Origin: Siniperca chuatsi
Lineage: Eukaryota > Chordata > Actinopteri > Centrarchiformes > Sinipercidae
Direction of reading: 5' to 3'
Assembly: GCF_020085105.1 (NCBI RefSeq)
Contig: NC_058042.1
Coordinates: forward strand, 16,910,001 to 16,974,000
DNA length: 64,000 bases
The notes beneath the pieces were generated by a model. It searched no databases. It worked only from the letters and a program-made list of their open reading frames with translations, and was not told where the DNA came from. Of the stretch, positions 37,721 through 51,800 are shown piece by piece. Each line of letters starts with the position of its first letter. Positions within the stretch are counted from its first letter, which is position 1. The position numbers and the translations under genes are program-made.

Positions 37721-40700
37721 GTCAGATGCACAATTTGTCATTTTTACTTCCACTATACATAGACTTTTCCTCTCTAAAATAATACCGTAGATCCTTATTA
37801 GATGGAGCAGATTGGACTATATAACTTAAAAATTAAATAAATATATTATTCTATTGCCTTAAAGAGTATATCTATACAGGATAGGTGTAGTTCACAGCAA
37901 GTTTGGAGTTAGCCAAAGTTGTGGTAGATGTTGTTGCCCTCAGACTATGTACTGTATGTCTTCCGTTTCCTTCGCAACCAAATTTCTTATCCTTGACCTT
38001 TCATCTACTTTGTAGCTTCTCAAGCTAAACCTGCAAGTTGCCTCGCTGGTGTAATTAGCAGAGCGAACTTGATGAACTGCACTGTTTTATTTATTGTAAC
38101 AACAGGAGTTGCTCGCTCCAGGATGCATTATGCTAGTGATGAAATGTTCAGGATTTGAAAATACTGAAGCAATCCATGATTCAAATAAACGGTGTGATTT
38201 CCTCTCAGGACTCCACTTGTTGATGAGTAAGCTGGCGGCCGTCTTTGATAATGTCACCATCACTGTGAAGTGGCTCCTTCATCCTTTTCAGGGAAACCTC
38301 ACATGCACACTGAATGCTGGAGATGGCCACACTATTGATCCATACAGCCCAGTAGAGTGAGCAAGACTTTGCATTCAACCAGATAGATAGATAGAGGTTT
38401 GTATTCATTAACTTTATTTATGTAACTGTATTTAAGTTTTTACTTGTCTCACAGGATGGAGAGCACTGTGATGCACAAATTCCGCCGTCCCGGTGTTTTC
38501 ATGGTTGGAGTGGAGTGCACCACCAGTGACTGGCATGTTACAGCTCAGAAAGCCATAACCATTCAGGAGCCTGTTGGAGAGTTTGGTGTTGTTAAGTGCT
38601 ATAGCAGGAATATATCAACAGATGGCACTACATGCAATGCGCTTCATAGTAGGCCTGTTCAGATCCAGGTTATGGTAGAGGCAGGTGAGTCAGTCTAACA
38701 CTGTAGATGATAAATGCTTCCAATAAAGCACTTCTCAAAAAATACAGAATAATTTGATTCCCTTTTTCCCCCTGTAAATAGGCACAAATGTTTCCTACTC
38801 AATTCAACATGAAGACCATTTAGTTGCAAACTCATCAGTGGACAGAGGGACCACACCCCACAACATGACACTGAGTGTAAGTGTGGTGGAGAAGCTTGGA
38901 CATGGCTGCCACAACCTGACTCTAACTGCCTCTAACAGGGTCACAGCCCACAGAGTGTCCACTGATCTGGAGCTGTGTCTGCTTGAGCCCGTCGAAGGCC
39001 TGCAGGCCTCAGTGATAGCGGAGGAAAACAAGTGTCCAGACTCTACCGATCTCATCACTGGTGTTTCGTTGGAGCAAGGAGCCCCTGTGGAGCTGCTCTT
39101 CACTCTGACTGGAGCCAAGGATACTCTCTCTGAGACTAGAGACATGCTCAATGGCAGCTTACAAGCTTATACATTCTCCAGCCCACTTGAAGGTACTCAC
39201 AGCTTAAGCTGTACTGTAATTAAATGGAAACAGTCACTTATAGTATATAATACATGTGCTCAATGCTCTTAAATACAAACTCTTTTGGTAAAGGATTGTT
39301 GAAGGTGAAGGTAAGAGCCATGAATGCCTTCTCTAACTCTGATGTGGATGTGGACTTAGACAACATACTTCAAGCTTGCCAGAATTACTCTGACCATTCA
39401 CCAGATGAACATGGAAACACAGTATGTAGAAGATTAAAATCAAACAATAACAATCTGTGCACTTTTGAAATGTATTTCACCTGACATTAAATTATAAATA
39501 TGTACAGGTGTTTGTTTCTGTTACACTACAATGTCTTTGTTTTCATCTACAGAGAGGTAACATGAGTATCGACGACTCTAATGACTTGAAAATAATTGCT
39601 ACCCCAGACACTTTGGTGGACTACACTCAGAGTGTCACACTGAGCGTAACTGGAACTGAATCATTACCCAGCAAAGGACTCACATTTGAATGGAAATGTA
39701 GTAAGTACAACAATTAATTCACCACTGAGCATTTCAAATGAGTTAGTTTTTAATAGTTAATCCATAATTAAAGTAATTACAGGGGGTGAACACAATTAGA
39801 AGAACACAGACAATCCAAAACAATAACCTTTTAAGAGCAGTGAGGCTTTAAATGCTCAGTGTTTGTGACTGTGAGAACATTTTCATGCACACTATGAGTC
39901 CTGTTTTATTCTCATTAGGATATGAATTTTACATCCTGGTTATTCAACTCAGTATCCAGGTCTCAGATAATTTGTCTGCAAGTGTGTCTTTGACTTGTCT
40001 GTCTTATTTTGTGTACCAACTGACTTCGCTCAGCAGTTGATGAGAATCTTAGTTTGGTATCTGGCTGTCCGGACACTGCTGTATATTTTTACACAACTGG
40101 ATTTGGTTTCCCCATCAGATCACCAGTAATGGAAGATGAGAGCACCAAGACTATTTATCCTTACCAGTGTCCGACTTTCAGTTTCATTTCAGTATAGAAC
40201 ACCATTACTTACTTAATCATCATATTTTGATCACAATGGTCAGAAACCTGCCGCAGGTCTTCTGGTTTCACAGTATTCTGGTTTTTATCAGTATAGTCCA
40301 ACTAGCATATTCTGGTTTCTCAAAACCAGGATACAGGCTTATTCAGATTTCTGAAGCCAGGATATGATGTTTACATGTTAACAACAAACACAGAACCTCC
40401 AAAAACCTGATCATAGCTGGGACACTAGTGCGCATGTAAACTCACTCACTGTGGCAAACAGGTATTGATTCAATTGGATGGTAGTTTCTTAGGTTGTAGT
40501 TAGCGGTGGTGTTCTATGGGGTTGCATTGTGTTCTTGTTATTTTGTCCATCCCCTGTAAATATGCTATAATGACACTGTGATTCATGATGTTTGTCTTTA
40601 TACAACAGCAGCATTGTAATCGCTTTATTGTCTAATTTTAAAGTTCTGACTCTACTTCTTTCTGTACAGAAGGAAACTGCAAATGCAGAAACAAAACAAC

Positions 40701-43700
40701 AGATGAAACTCATGTTATCGAAAAAGACTGCCTTCCAGATCCCTTTGATATTTTCAATTACGCTTTAACTGTGAGGAGAATAACCTGGTTTAGGAAATGG
40801 GTTGACCTTGCTTCAGCTTCAAAGTGTATCACTGTTGCTCCAAAGGAATTCACAGATGTCACCATCAGGTAAAAGGGGACCATTTACAATAAATGCTCGA
40901 ATATCCTCAAAATAATTACTTGTTAATTGTTGGGAGGTTGAGAAACTCAGCAGTAAAGACTTACAGGTATTAGAATAGGTTATAGTTAGATTTACTTTTA
41001 TTCTTGCAGTTGTGATGATTGCGCTTCGATGAATGTGAACAACCACGTAAAGCTAAGACTGAGCTGTGTGAGAACGTGCCCAGACGTAGTTTGGTATATT
41101 GAGGACCCCAAACCTTTGACGGTAAGTCTGAAACTGCACTTAAATTGATTTTTTAAACTGTGGCATAAGAGATTAATGTGTCAAACAATTGTTAACTTAT
41201 GATCTTTTCCCAGGGTAACCTTGAAAAATGTTACTCCAAAGTGGGAAGAAGGCGTCCTATTGAGAAGCAGGATGGCAACACTGAATATGTTGTACATAGC
41301 CAACATCTGAAAGTTTCAAGGGACACATTGCACAACATCAGTGTGATAGCTTATGGTGTGTTTTCATCCCATATAGTCAGTCATAATGCTCTTTTCAGCA
41401 ATGCAGGATTTTTAGATATAGATTAAGGGTTAGTATAAAAGAGGTTGAGTGGCTTTTGAAACCCAGTGCTTTGTTCAAAATTGCATATTACTTTTTTTGC
41501 TTAAACTGAAATAATGTTTTTTCAACTTCTGGCTTTGAAAGAAGCTGATCATGTTTTTCTTTTTTACAGGCAAGAAGGAGGCAGGTTTTGCCAAGTACAC
41601 TATTCCAATACCAGGTCCTGAGCCAACTGAACCATCTGCAAACTCAGCAGTGACAACTGATAGACCTGCAGACACCAGCCCCCCCTCATGTAGCATCTCT
41701 CCGCTGTCAGGAACAGTTCTCAATGCTTTTGACATTACCTGCAAAGCAAGCTCTTTCTGCTCTACGGGCTGTTTTTATTGCTTCAAGACAGACACAGGTG
41801 AGAATGTGCACTGTTGTGTCTTGATTTAATTCACAAATAGTTTCTATTTGTGAATTAAATGCTCTGTTATGAAGCAGAAAGAAATAAAGAAAGAGAAGAA
41901 AGCAAGAGGAGTATAAATCTGTTGGAAAGAAGTAACGAAAAAGCACATCAAGGTTTGCTGATGTTAGAAGCAAAAGAGTTGAAATGACAGCAGGTTGCTT
42001 TAGCATCTGAGACAAACGAGACAAACAAATGTTGCCATATAATTTGTGACAATTAGTTGCTTTATGCAAGATCCTAAAGTATCCCAGAGAAAGTAAAGTT
42101 TTGAATTTGGTTGGTGAGACCGAGATTTAAAGTCCCTCTCTACTCAAAAATATGTTTTAATTTTTAATTTAATTTTGTGACATCACAAAGTAGTTTGAAA
42201 GCGGTGCAGTATGCAACTTACACAAGTGTGACGTGGAAACTTGAAACTTCCAGTGCACTGGCACGCCACTGACATTGGACTTTTCTGTTAAGTAGGAGAC
42301 GTGTTGTGTCCAGCAGTTAAACTTTTGAAGTGAACAATATTTGCATATACATACTACATATACATTCTGGATTTTTCAATGAGGGAGAGGGAGAGGATGA
42401 ATTGTTAATTAGGTAATTCATTTTTGTGTCAAACCATATCAAACACAAAATATTATTCAAAGCAGAGTATTTTTTATGTCATAAAACATGTCTAGAGGGG
42501 ATCTTTAAGCTATTTTAAAATTGTTGCACATAAGGTAAGTCCCTAACATAAACCAAAAAACAAATGTAGAATGAGTTTGTTGACAATGGCCGACCTTTGA
42601 AAGAAAGTGCTTTGCTCTAAATTTTTGTGATTGAATTCAATGCTTTGGTCATTTAGCAACCTTTGTGCAGATAAATAATCAAGACTTCATTACAGTTTTA
42701 TTAAATTGTCTTTTTTGTCTTTAAGGCAAACATCTGCGCTGCAGTAATGCACGTGAGGTGAAATCTGTCTTCCTGCCTCTCGGAGATAAGAACAACAATT
42801 ACAGTTTGTCTGTTGTGGTGACTGTGAAAAATGAACATGAGAAAGCCACCACAACTGTCTCCACTCAGGTTTGTCATCTACCAGTAATTTTGAGGAATAA
42901 GTAGGGGATTAGAGAAATTAAAATTGTAAAAACAGTTTGTCCATGTAAAAGTCTCTGAATAATTGAGTGACTGTTTATGTTCCTCAAGGTACGGAAGAGC
43001 AGCTCCAGTACCTCTGTGGAGGCTCTCCAATCTGCAGTGGAGGATACTGTGAGTCTGTTAGAGCAGCAAGGTCTGCTCTCTGGTGAGGCACTGGGACAAA
43101 TATTTACTTCATTTTCTGATATGCTGAATACAGAGGCGGGCCAAGCTCAGAATGATGCAAGGAGAAAGGTAACATAATGCGGTTGATGTTGACGCTGTAG
43201 AGGCTAATACATTACTGTGATATTTGTGAGGCTTATGAAGTATGATTAATTGCATGATGTATTGTGAGTCGAGTGGAGAACACCGTGGTGCTAATCAGCA
43301 CTTCCTTCTCTTTCAGCTCAGAGAGCAAATGTTGACCAAAATGACCACAGTTCTGCTGGACTCACCCAGCAACACAACTCAGGAAGTGCAAGTGACGGCC
43401 AGAGCTGTGGCTGGACTCACCCAGCGGCCAGACGAGCTCAGTGCCGCTGCTCAAGTACAGTACAGTAGATCGTACAGCAATGTCAAAAATATTTCAAGTT
43501 ATTAATACATTATTTAAAAAGTTCTACAAATGTCCATTTTTGTAAGAAATGTAATGCATTTTCTTACATGTAAATGCATGTAAGAAAATGCAGTACAGAT
43601 AGCCCTTTGTAAATAGGCAATAGCAATACTTGATAGAAATGTTCAGTAATTTCTATTACATATTAATAGAAAATGTTCAATGTTCCATCAATAAATTACA

Positions 43701-45831
43701 CACTGTAAGAGTCTAAAACTTTTAAGTTAGGACAGAGTTGTATTTTTAACATTTAGATGAGTATAGCAACACCAGTAGGTGTAAATTGTGTCTTAAAGCC
43801 ATTGTTTCATTGTTTTAAACCATTGTAAGTCTGAATTAATATCACAAAACAACAAATGAAGAAAGAAAGAAACAGTCGTGGTGCACTTCAGGTTTTTGAG
43901 TATGGACTCTGTGGAGCTTATGTCCTGATGAAGTTACTTGTTAAATTTGACTTGACAATAAGTGTAATCTGCAGCAACATGCAGACAAGGCTATTTAAAA
44001 GCGTTTTCAACTCTTTAACTGCCTTTCTCAACCTGAAACTTTGAGTAATCTCAGAAGTAAATCAAATGTTTAATAAATCATTAATAGAATGTGTTGCTCT
44101 TAATATAATACTTGTTCATCAGCTCTTTTGAAAGTTGGACACAGATCAACTCTAATCTTTTCTGTTGCTGTATTTCCTCTTTCAGGAAGAAGCAGGTTCC
44201 TTGTTGGTAGACCTCAGCTCCTCCCTCAACACTATCAGCGTTAATCAGGATGGCTGGGTTGATGGAGAAGTTTTGCAAGCTGCTACACCAATAGTTGAAG
44301 CAGCCAGTAATATTTTGAATGTTTCATCAAATGTAAGGACAAAACTATCACTGATATTGCTAAATATCTGTTTTTCCTCAGTTCTCTGTGGTCTTTACCA
44401 AACAAAATATAATATGTTTTCCTCAGAAAAAAGTCTCAGATTTTCTTCTTACTGGGATAAACAATGTTCAAAGCGCTTTGCTGAATAATAAAATGCTGAA
44501 TGGAGACCCTGCCATCATTGATTCTGGTCAGATCAGTGTGTATGTCAACAGGTAAGAGATTACTGAACTAGAAGCTAGAACTTGTACTTAAGGATAAACT
44601 ATGGTTTATTGAAGTTACTGAGATAATTCTGATTCTGCTTCCTGCAGAGTATCTCCAGAAAAGTTACAAATGCAGGATATAAATGTCCAGAAGAAAAGCT
44701 CCTCCAGATTTTCCTTCCCCACACTGCCTGCTCATATTGTCTCTCCAGAGGAGCCAGTGGATGTCAGAGTAAGTGGAAATGTGGAAATGGAAACAATAAA
44801 CATTTACCGTGAATTTAAAGATGCTAATGCAGCCTGATGTTTGTCACCATATTGTGTCTAAGTTGAGTTGTAGTTGTAGAACTCTGCGTTGATCTGGACA
44901 GTATAAGGTATAGTTTTCCTTATTGTTGAACATCCATAATACCTGGACCAGTTAAAAAAGGCAACAGTAAACTAGTTCATTCCTCATAAATAATGAAGTT
45001 CTTATTTGGATCAGTTACAAATCTTCCTTCTTACCTTTAATGTTTGCACTCTTTTGGGTCAATGCATGTAATTTTGAGAATGCTAAATAGAATATGGAGG
45101 AGAGAAGCATTGTATCTCAAAACTGTTAAAGTCTGACATCATCTACAACTATGGAACCAACAGAAAAAGACTGAATAAAGTAATCTGAGTCACATTTTAG
45201 CACAATTTGTTTAATTTATATATCAGTGTATGCCTGCCTGCTTCTAGATGATGAGTTTTGAGACAAATCCGTATTCTTGGAAGAAGGAAAACATCACAGG
45301 AACTGTAGGATCCATCTCTCTCACCAGAGTAAACGGCACTGTCATTCCTGTAGAGAACTTACCTGACGAGATAGAGGTAATAGTTGTTTTAGAGATACAT
45401 TTAGTTGCTTTATTTTGGATAATATTGGTGGACTGTTTAGAATAATGTGTTTTCTGGCTTTTCAGATTCTCCTCCCGAGGCTTGACGTTGGGCAGGAGAA
45501 CAGCACAGTCCTGGACCTGGCCAATTTCAGCACATTAATAATTGACGTTCCTTCACCGGATGTAACACTGGTGCTGAAAATGGAGCCGTCTGAAGACATT
45601 TCCTTCATGCTATTCCTGGGATGTAAAGGTTATCCAAATGAGGAGAATTATGTAGCCAAGACTCAGATCCCTCTAAAGAATTCCAAAGAAGGTAAAATTA
45701 AAACTAGCAGATTTATTTTTTGTAGCATACACGTTATGGCTGAAAGTCACATTTAAACTATACTCAAGAGAGAGGAGATAATATGACACTGCTGTCTACT
45801 GGTTGTCCAGTAATGAAACATTTTCTTTTAC

Positions 45832-45893
<62 letters not shown>

Positions 45894-48800
45894 CAATCAA
45901 AGTGTGATGGTGACACTCAGATGTTTGTGGTGTACTGATTATCCATTGCTAATGCATTTTCCTTCAAATTTCATCTCCTTTTGGGTGAAATTATTTCTGA
46001 CAATCTGCATTACACTGTATATGCTTGCCACAAATGCAACCAAATTTTCCCTCAGGAAAAATCAACACATAAAGTAGTGAGTAGAACCAACACAGTTAGG
46101 TTTTCATAGTTGACCAAACACATGAACACTTTCCAAATAATTGAAGATCCCATCCCTGTCGTTCGGCTATAAACTGACATGTGAATTGAAATGACAATGA
46201 GACAATTTGCTAGATATGTACATGTGAGTCTGCATGTGTGTGTGTTTGTATAAGAAAATATCTGTCCTTTTAACACAGAGGAAAAATATACATGGGTGCT
46301 GAGTCCCAAAGACAGAACAGGAGATATTGGAGTGCACTACCTTATTATGAAGCCCATTGTAGAGCCAGGCGTCAAATCCATCAATGCCACTGTCACTGTC
46401 ATTTCCATTGCTGCCCAGTGCAAATACTGGAATGAAACTGAGTCTTCTTGGAGTGAACATGGCTGCAGGGTGAGTAAAAAAAAGAAAACACAGTTGTTGT
46501 ATCAATACATCCTTTAAAAGTGAGCTGTGAAGTTTGACCGGTTTTCTTTCTTTTTTCTTTTCTTTTCTTTCTTTATTTTATTTATCTACAGGTCGGTCCG
46601 CTCACCACGCCTTTGGTCACTCAGTGCCTCTGTAACCACTTAACTTTCTTTGGCAGCTCTTTTTTTGTCATGCCGAACGTAGTGGACGTGTCACGCACCG
46701 CAGAACTTTTTGCTACTTTCACTAACAATCCTGTGGTGGTGTGTTTTGTGGGGGCCATCTTTGCTGCTTATCTCCTGGTGGTTGTATGGGCACGCAGGAA
46801 AGACATCCAGGACTCAGCCAAGGTAATTTATTCAAGACTTTCACCACATCATGTTGTTGATTTGAAATGCCAGACTTTGCTGCTCACACACATAATATGA
46901 AGTCCTCAATGTATGAGTACCACAGCAGAATTAAAAACTCTGAGACGTCACTGTACTGTGTAAACTGCAGCAGCCCTGTTTCGAAGTCAGCGGGCGACCT
47001 TTGTTTCATGTCACTAGTTCGCTTGTAACAATGGATCAAATTTTATGAGCTCATTGTATGTTTTGTGCATTAAACCTTGTTCTACAAAGTAACGAGTGGC
47101 TACAACCATCAGTTAAATAAATTAAAGAAATAAAAGTACAATATTTTATCTGTAAATACTGAGTAAATACTCTACTACAAAATGCACTCACAGTAAAATA
47201 CAAAAATATTCCAAATATTATAACAGTTGGTATTATTTATTTATCAAAATATGTTTATGTGTAAGAGAGAACATCAGTGTCTGAATTATATCCTACATGG
47301 TCTATGATTTAAATGCTTTTCAGTCCTTCATTTGATACTTAGTTGTGTAACATTCACTTTATGCCATTGAATTTACCAATTAAAAAAGAAAATCCCTGAA
47401 CGCTGTGTCTTCACATTCACTTGTAGGTGAAGATAACAGTGCTTGAAGATAATGACCCCTTGGCTGAGTATCGTTACATGCTGAATTTAATCACAGGGCA
47501 TCGGCATGGTGCATCCACCTCCTCTCAGGTCAGTAAGGCCTGTTAAAGCTGAGAGGGACTCACAGGAAGAAAAACCTGTCTGCTGCTTCTGTTGCACAAC
47601 ATTTATGATGCTGACAACTCTGGGCATCTCTGTCCATCTTGACTGACCCCTTTTGTTTTAGGTGACGATAACTCTGCTGGGTACAGAGGGAGAAAGTGAG
47701 CCCCACCACCTGACAGACCCTGAGAAACCAGTGTTTGAGAGGGGTGGGGTGGACATGTTTCTGCTGACCACACACTTTTCTCTTGGGGATCTGCAGAGCA
47801 TCAGGCTGTGGCACGACAACTCGGGAGCACACCCTGCATGGTACGGGTTAGAGGGCAAGACATGGTGATGAAATCAAAGTTAAGCTTGAGTATGTACTGT
47901 TGCTATAAGCACAGTAGATAATTACTGATGTTACATGCAGGTATGTGAACAAAGTAATGGTGCAAGATCTGGAGAGTGGTCAGAAATGGCACTTCCTGTG
48001 TAACTCCTGGCTGGCTGTAGATGTGGGAGAGTGCACTCTTGACAAGGTCTTCCCAGTCGCCACGGAAATGGATTTGAAGAGGTTTAGGTAAGACTAGCCA
48101 TGGATCTGGTAAAAACACATCACCAATGAATTTGACTTGATTATGTATCATTGTTGATTAATTATTTCTCCTGAATCCAAATCTAACTTTCTTTCGATAC
48201 TTTCTAGTAACCTGTTCTTCATGAAGACAGCCAAGGATTTCCGTGACGGCCACATCTGGTTCTCTGTCATTAGTCGGCCTGCCTGCAGCACTTTCACATG
48301 TGTGCAGCGAGTGTCCTGCTGTTTTTCCCTGCTGCTGTGCACCATGCTGACCAGCATCATGTTTTGGGGCATCCCCACCGACCCCTCGGAGCAGACCATG
48401 GACCTGGGTAAGTAACAAAACACAAGCTTTCAAGACTCTCTATTAAGTAGATTAAGTCATTAAGATGTAAAATTCTATTGTAAGACTAGAATACTTTCAA
48501 ATTAGTTGTTCAAAGCCTCCCAAGATCCAACTCTAATTCTCCCCATAGACACACTGAAAATATGTGAATATTCCTGGTTTTCAGCACTAATCTGCTTTCT
48601 GAAACATCATACAAACAAGAAAAACTATTTCTAATGGATTTTTACATTGAATTTGTGTATGGCAATGATCTGGGGCAGGGAAAGTATAACTGGGGATTTA
48701 ATGGATAGATGAGTATCCGTAGATGTGCATCCTTGTGTCCAAAATAATTAAATCCAAAGTCTCACTGAAAGAGCCGTCCTTTAATCACATCTATTTAAAC

Positions 48801-51800
48801 TCAATTTAAAGTAAAACTTTACTTTGCAGGTCACATCGAGTTCACCTGGCAACAAGTCATGATTGGAGTTCAAAGTTCAATCATCATGTTTCCCATCAAT
48901 CTCCTTATTGTGAGTATCTTCAGAAACACTCGTCCTCGAGAGAAGACCGCCAAAACAGACGCGTCCAAACATGGGAAGACTGGTCGAGTTTCTCCCTCAC
49001 AGACTTCTTCCCCTCAGAAAGAGTTGAAGGACATCACACCAGACACTGTGATCAAGGTGAGATATTCTTATCAGTGTTTTGGAAGTAATAATAACTCCTC
49101 TGTTCTACGCGTCTAAAGTGCTTGGTTTCTTCATTAGGACATAAAGAGAATTGCTCAGTCACTCTCAAAGGCCATGAAGAGTCCGCTCCCTGACCTGGAG
49201 CTCCGGCCCGGTCAGCAGGCGGACATCAACACTCTGCTGTCTCTGGTGGAGGACATCATCAGACAGCAGAACCAAGCGGCTGGGGACTTCTACACTGACG
49301 CCTCCAAGAGGGATCGCTCTATGATCCTCAGCTTACGTGCAGTTAATCTACAAGGTAAACACCACCTTTACGTTTACCACGCTCTTGTTTCCCATTTTTA
49401 GTGGCTAGTCCATTTGGAGGACCAGACTTACTAAGACAAAAGTGAATGAATTACTATAATGCTTATTTAATACATAGGAAATGTAAATAAAATACATAAA
49501 AATTGAGAAATACATCTATCAATATCTAAAAATATATATAGTATTTTATCTTCTTTCTGTCTCTTCAGAACTTATTTTCCTGTAGCAGAATTTATTTTTC
49601 TTCAGCTGTATTTATCCTTTGATACGCAGATATAAAAGTGATTAAGTATTATTATGTTCTTCGATATCAGTTGAACGATTGGATTAAATTATAGGACAAA
49701 CTGTATCTTTTCTTTTACATACAACTTAGAACGTTGTCAAGCAAACTCTCCTGATAGTCCCAGACTTGTGACAGGCCGATTTGATGATGGTGATGTGGTC
49801 GTTGATGTTGTCAGTGGTCTAAATTAGGCCATAGGTTACTTTTTATATGACTATGGCTTAACTATGGTCTCATTTGCATATTGAAAGACAACATAAATAA
49901 TGCAACTACCTCACAGAAAATTCTGCTGAAGGAAAAATAAATTATGTTGATGAAAAATGTAATTAAAGTAGAAACATTTATTTACTATTATAGAAAATAA
50001 TTACCCTGAATGAGAACTTTTAATTGAACTACTGATTTCTTTGATGAAATGTTGGCATAATGCATTTGACATCTTAACTGAAAAATACTGATTTTTGCAT
50101 GGACAGAAAACAGTGTGTGGGGGAGCCCTGAGTTGACTTCAGATGAAGTTCAGAAGAAGAGCAACAACAGCAGGTATCTGTACAGGCAGCTGCGTCATGT
50201 TGAGAAGGAGCTGGGTTTGTTGGGACCTTCTCGATTTCCAAACCCAGACAGCTACAACCGAGCCATGCAGCAAGTTCAGGGAATGAGGGGTCTCCTAGAG
50301 TACCACCTCCCTTCTTCCAGCCTGGAAGGAGACCAGCTCGAGCGCATCCCCAGTCCAGAAGAGAGCATCAACGGAGACTCCACCAAGAAGTCCTGTCAAG
50401 GAGGGCTGCCATGGTGGTTTGTGTTTGTTGGCTGGATACTGGTGATAGCAACCAGTGGTGTGTCGGGATACTTCACCATGATGTATGGGCTGACGTACGG
50501 GAAAGACCGCTCTATAAGCTGGCTTATCTCCATGGTGGTCTCCTTCTTTGAGAGTCTCTTTATCACTCAACCTCTGAAGGTGAGCGACATCACAGTTCAT
50601 GGTCAGAAGGTATAGCAATAACATGGATAGCATTGCAAATGTTCAGAAACTAATTAATTAAGTGAGCTTGGGACATTTCCAACCAATGTCCACTCTTTTT
50701 TTGTGTTTAATAAAATGTTACCATACTAATATATTTATGATGTTCTGACTGAAAACATTACACTACAGACAAGCCAGCTTTAAATGGGGGATTCTTTGAA
50801 ATTTGATATTACTAAAGACGTTGTCCATTTAAGTTCACTCTCACAATCGGCGAGTTCAGCTGGTAGCCGACAACAACTCTTGTCACATCCCACAACATAT
50901 TAGCAAATTTTTGCCACAACTATGGCCCACAGAGCTAATTAAATGATTTCAGTGTTTATTTAAATTATTATATTTATTTTCAAAACTGTTACTGTGCTTC
51001 CCACAAGGCAGCAAATTAAATCAATAAATTCTAATTTTACATTGAAACACATAAAACCAATTTCAGAAATCTATGATGAAATAAATGAATGAAAAAAAAT
51101 ATAAAGACAATTCAAGTAAATTAAAAGTAAAATCAGAATAGGCTCTCTGATAAAAGTATGTCTTGGAAAGACATTTAGAATGATAAATGAATAAATAAAT
51201 GGTAAATAAATATTTTTATTTTTCATTATTTTTTTTAATTTATTTTTTATTTATTCATTTGTGAAGGTTTTTTTTTTACTAATTCTAGTTTTTATTGTCA
51301 AATGTAATATCAATTAATGAATTGTTCTATAAACATTTGCAAGGCTTTCCAGGTCCTCCACAGATGTACTTCCCAGTACTACAGTACATGCATACTGTAT
51401 TTATATTGAGGTCCGCTGGTATTGAAGCCTGAAAATCTTCCATCACAGGTTCTTGGTTTTGCTGCTTTCTTTGCTCTTGTTCTGAAGAAAGTTGACCAGG
51501 AGGAGTACAGAGAGCCCCAGATAGATGAGAGTCTGAGAAACACAGGTACATTTTTTTCCTTTTTCCGTGCATTGTTTTGTGTGAAAAAACAAAACATATC
51601 AGTACAATATTCCTCTCTCAGATGACCCTGATGCAGTGCGCGCAGCAAGAAGAGACAGCACATGCAGTTTCTATCAGCCACCACCTCCCACTGACATCGA
51701 GAGGATGAGGAACAACATGATTAAAGAGCAGAAAGTCTTTGCCCTCATAAAGGAGATTCTTGGTAGGAGAACCACTTTGATACATAACAGTGTAGAAAGC

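Larger units (their letters stand above)
42989..46822 (+). other. PKD1L2 exons 15-23: GAIN/GPS and TM1
   Basis: Exons 42989-43168, 43317-43454, 44186-44332, 44427-44551, 44648-44768, 45248-45376, 45466-45691, 46279-46469, 46592-46822 (residues 891-1386). Exons 15-19 are mostly helical and exons 20-22 beta-rich, as in a GAIN domain. The GPS is intact: CKYWNETESSWSEHGC (exon 22), then QCLCNHLTFF (exon 23), with predicted self-cleavage between Leu1326 and Thr1327. TM1 is VVVCFVGAIFAAYLLVVVW. Confidence 0.9.

Noticed and set aside
40167-40367. Open frame in PKD1L2 intron 9 as a possible extra exon
   Set aside because: Exons 9 and 10 already join in phase and no acceptor/donor pair brackets this frame in the right phase.
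45832-45892. CAT tandem repeat as a CRISPR-like or coding polyhistidine array
   Set aside because: Plain trinucleotide microsatellite inside an intron, with no spacers.
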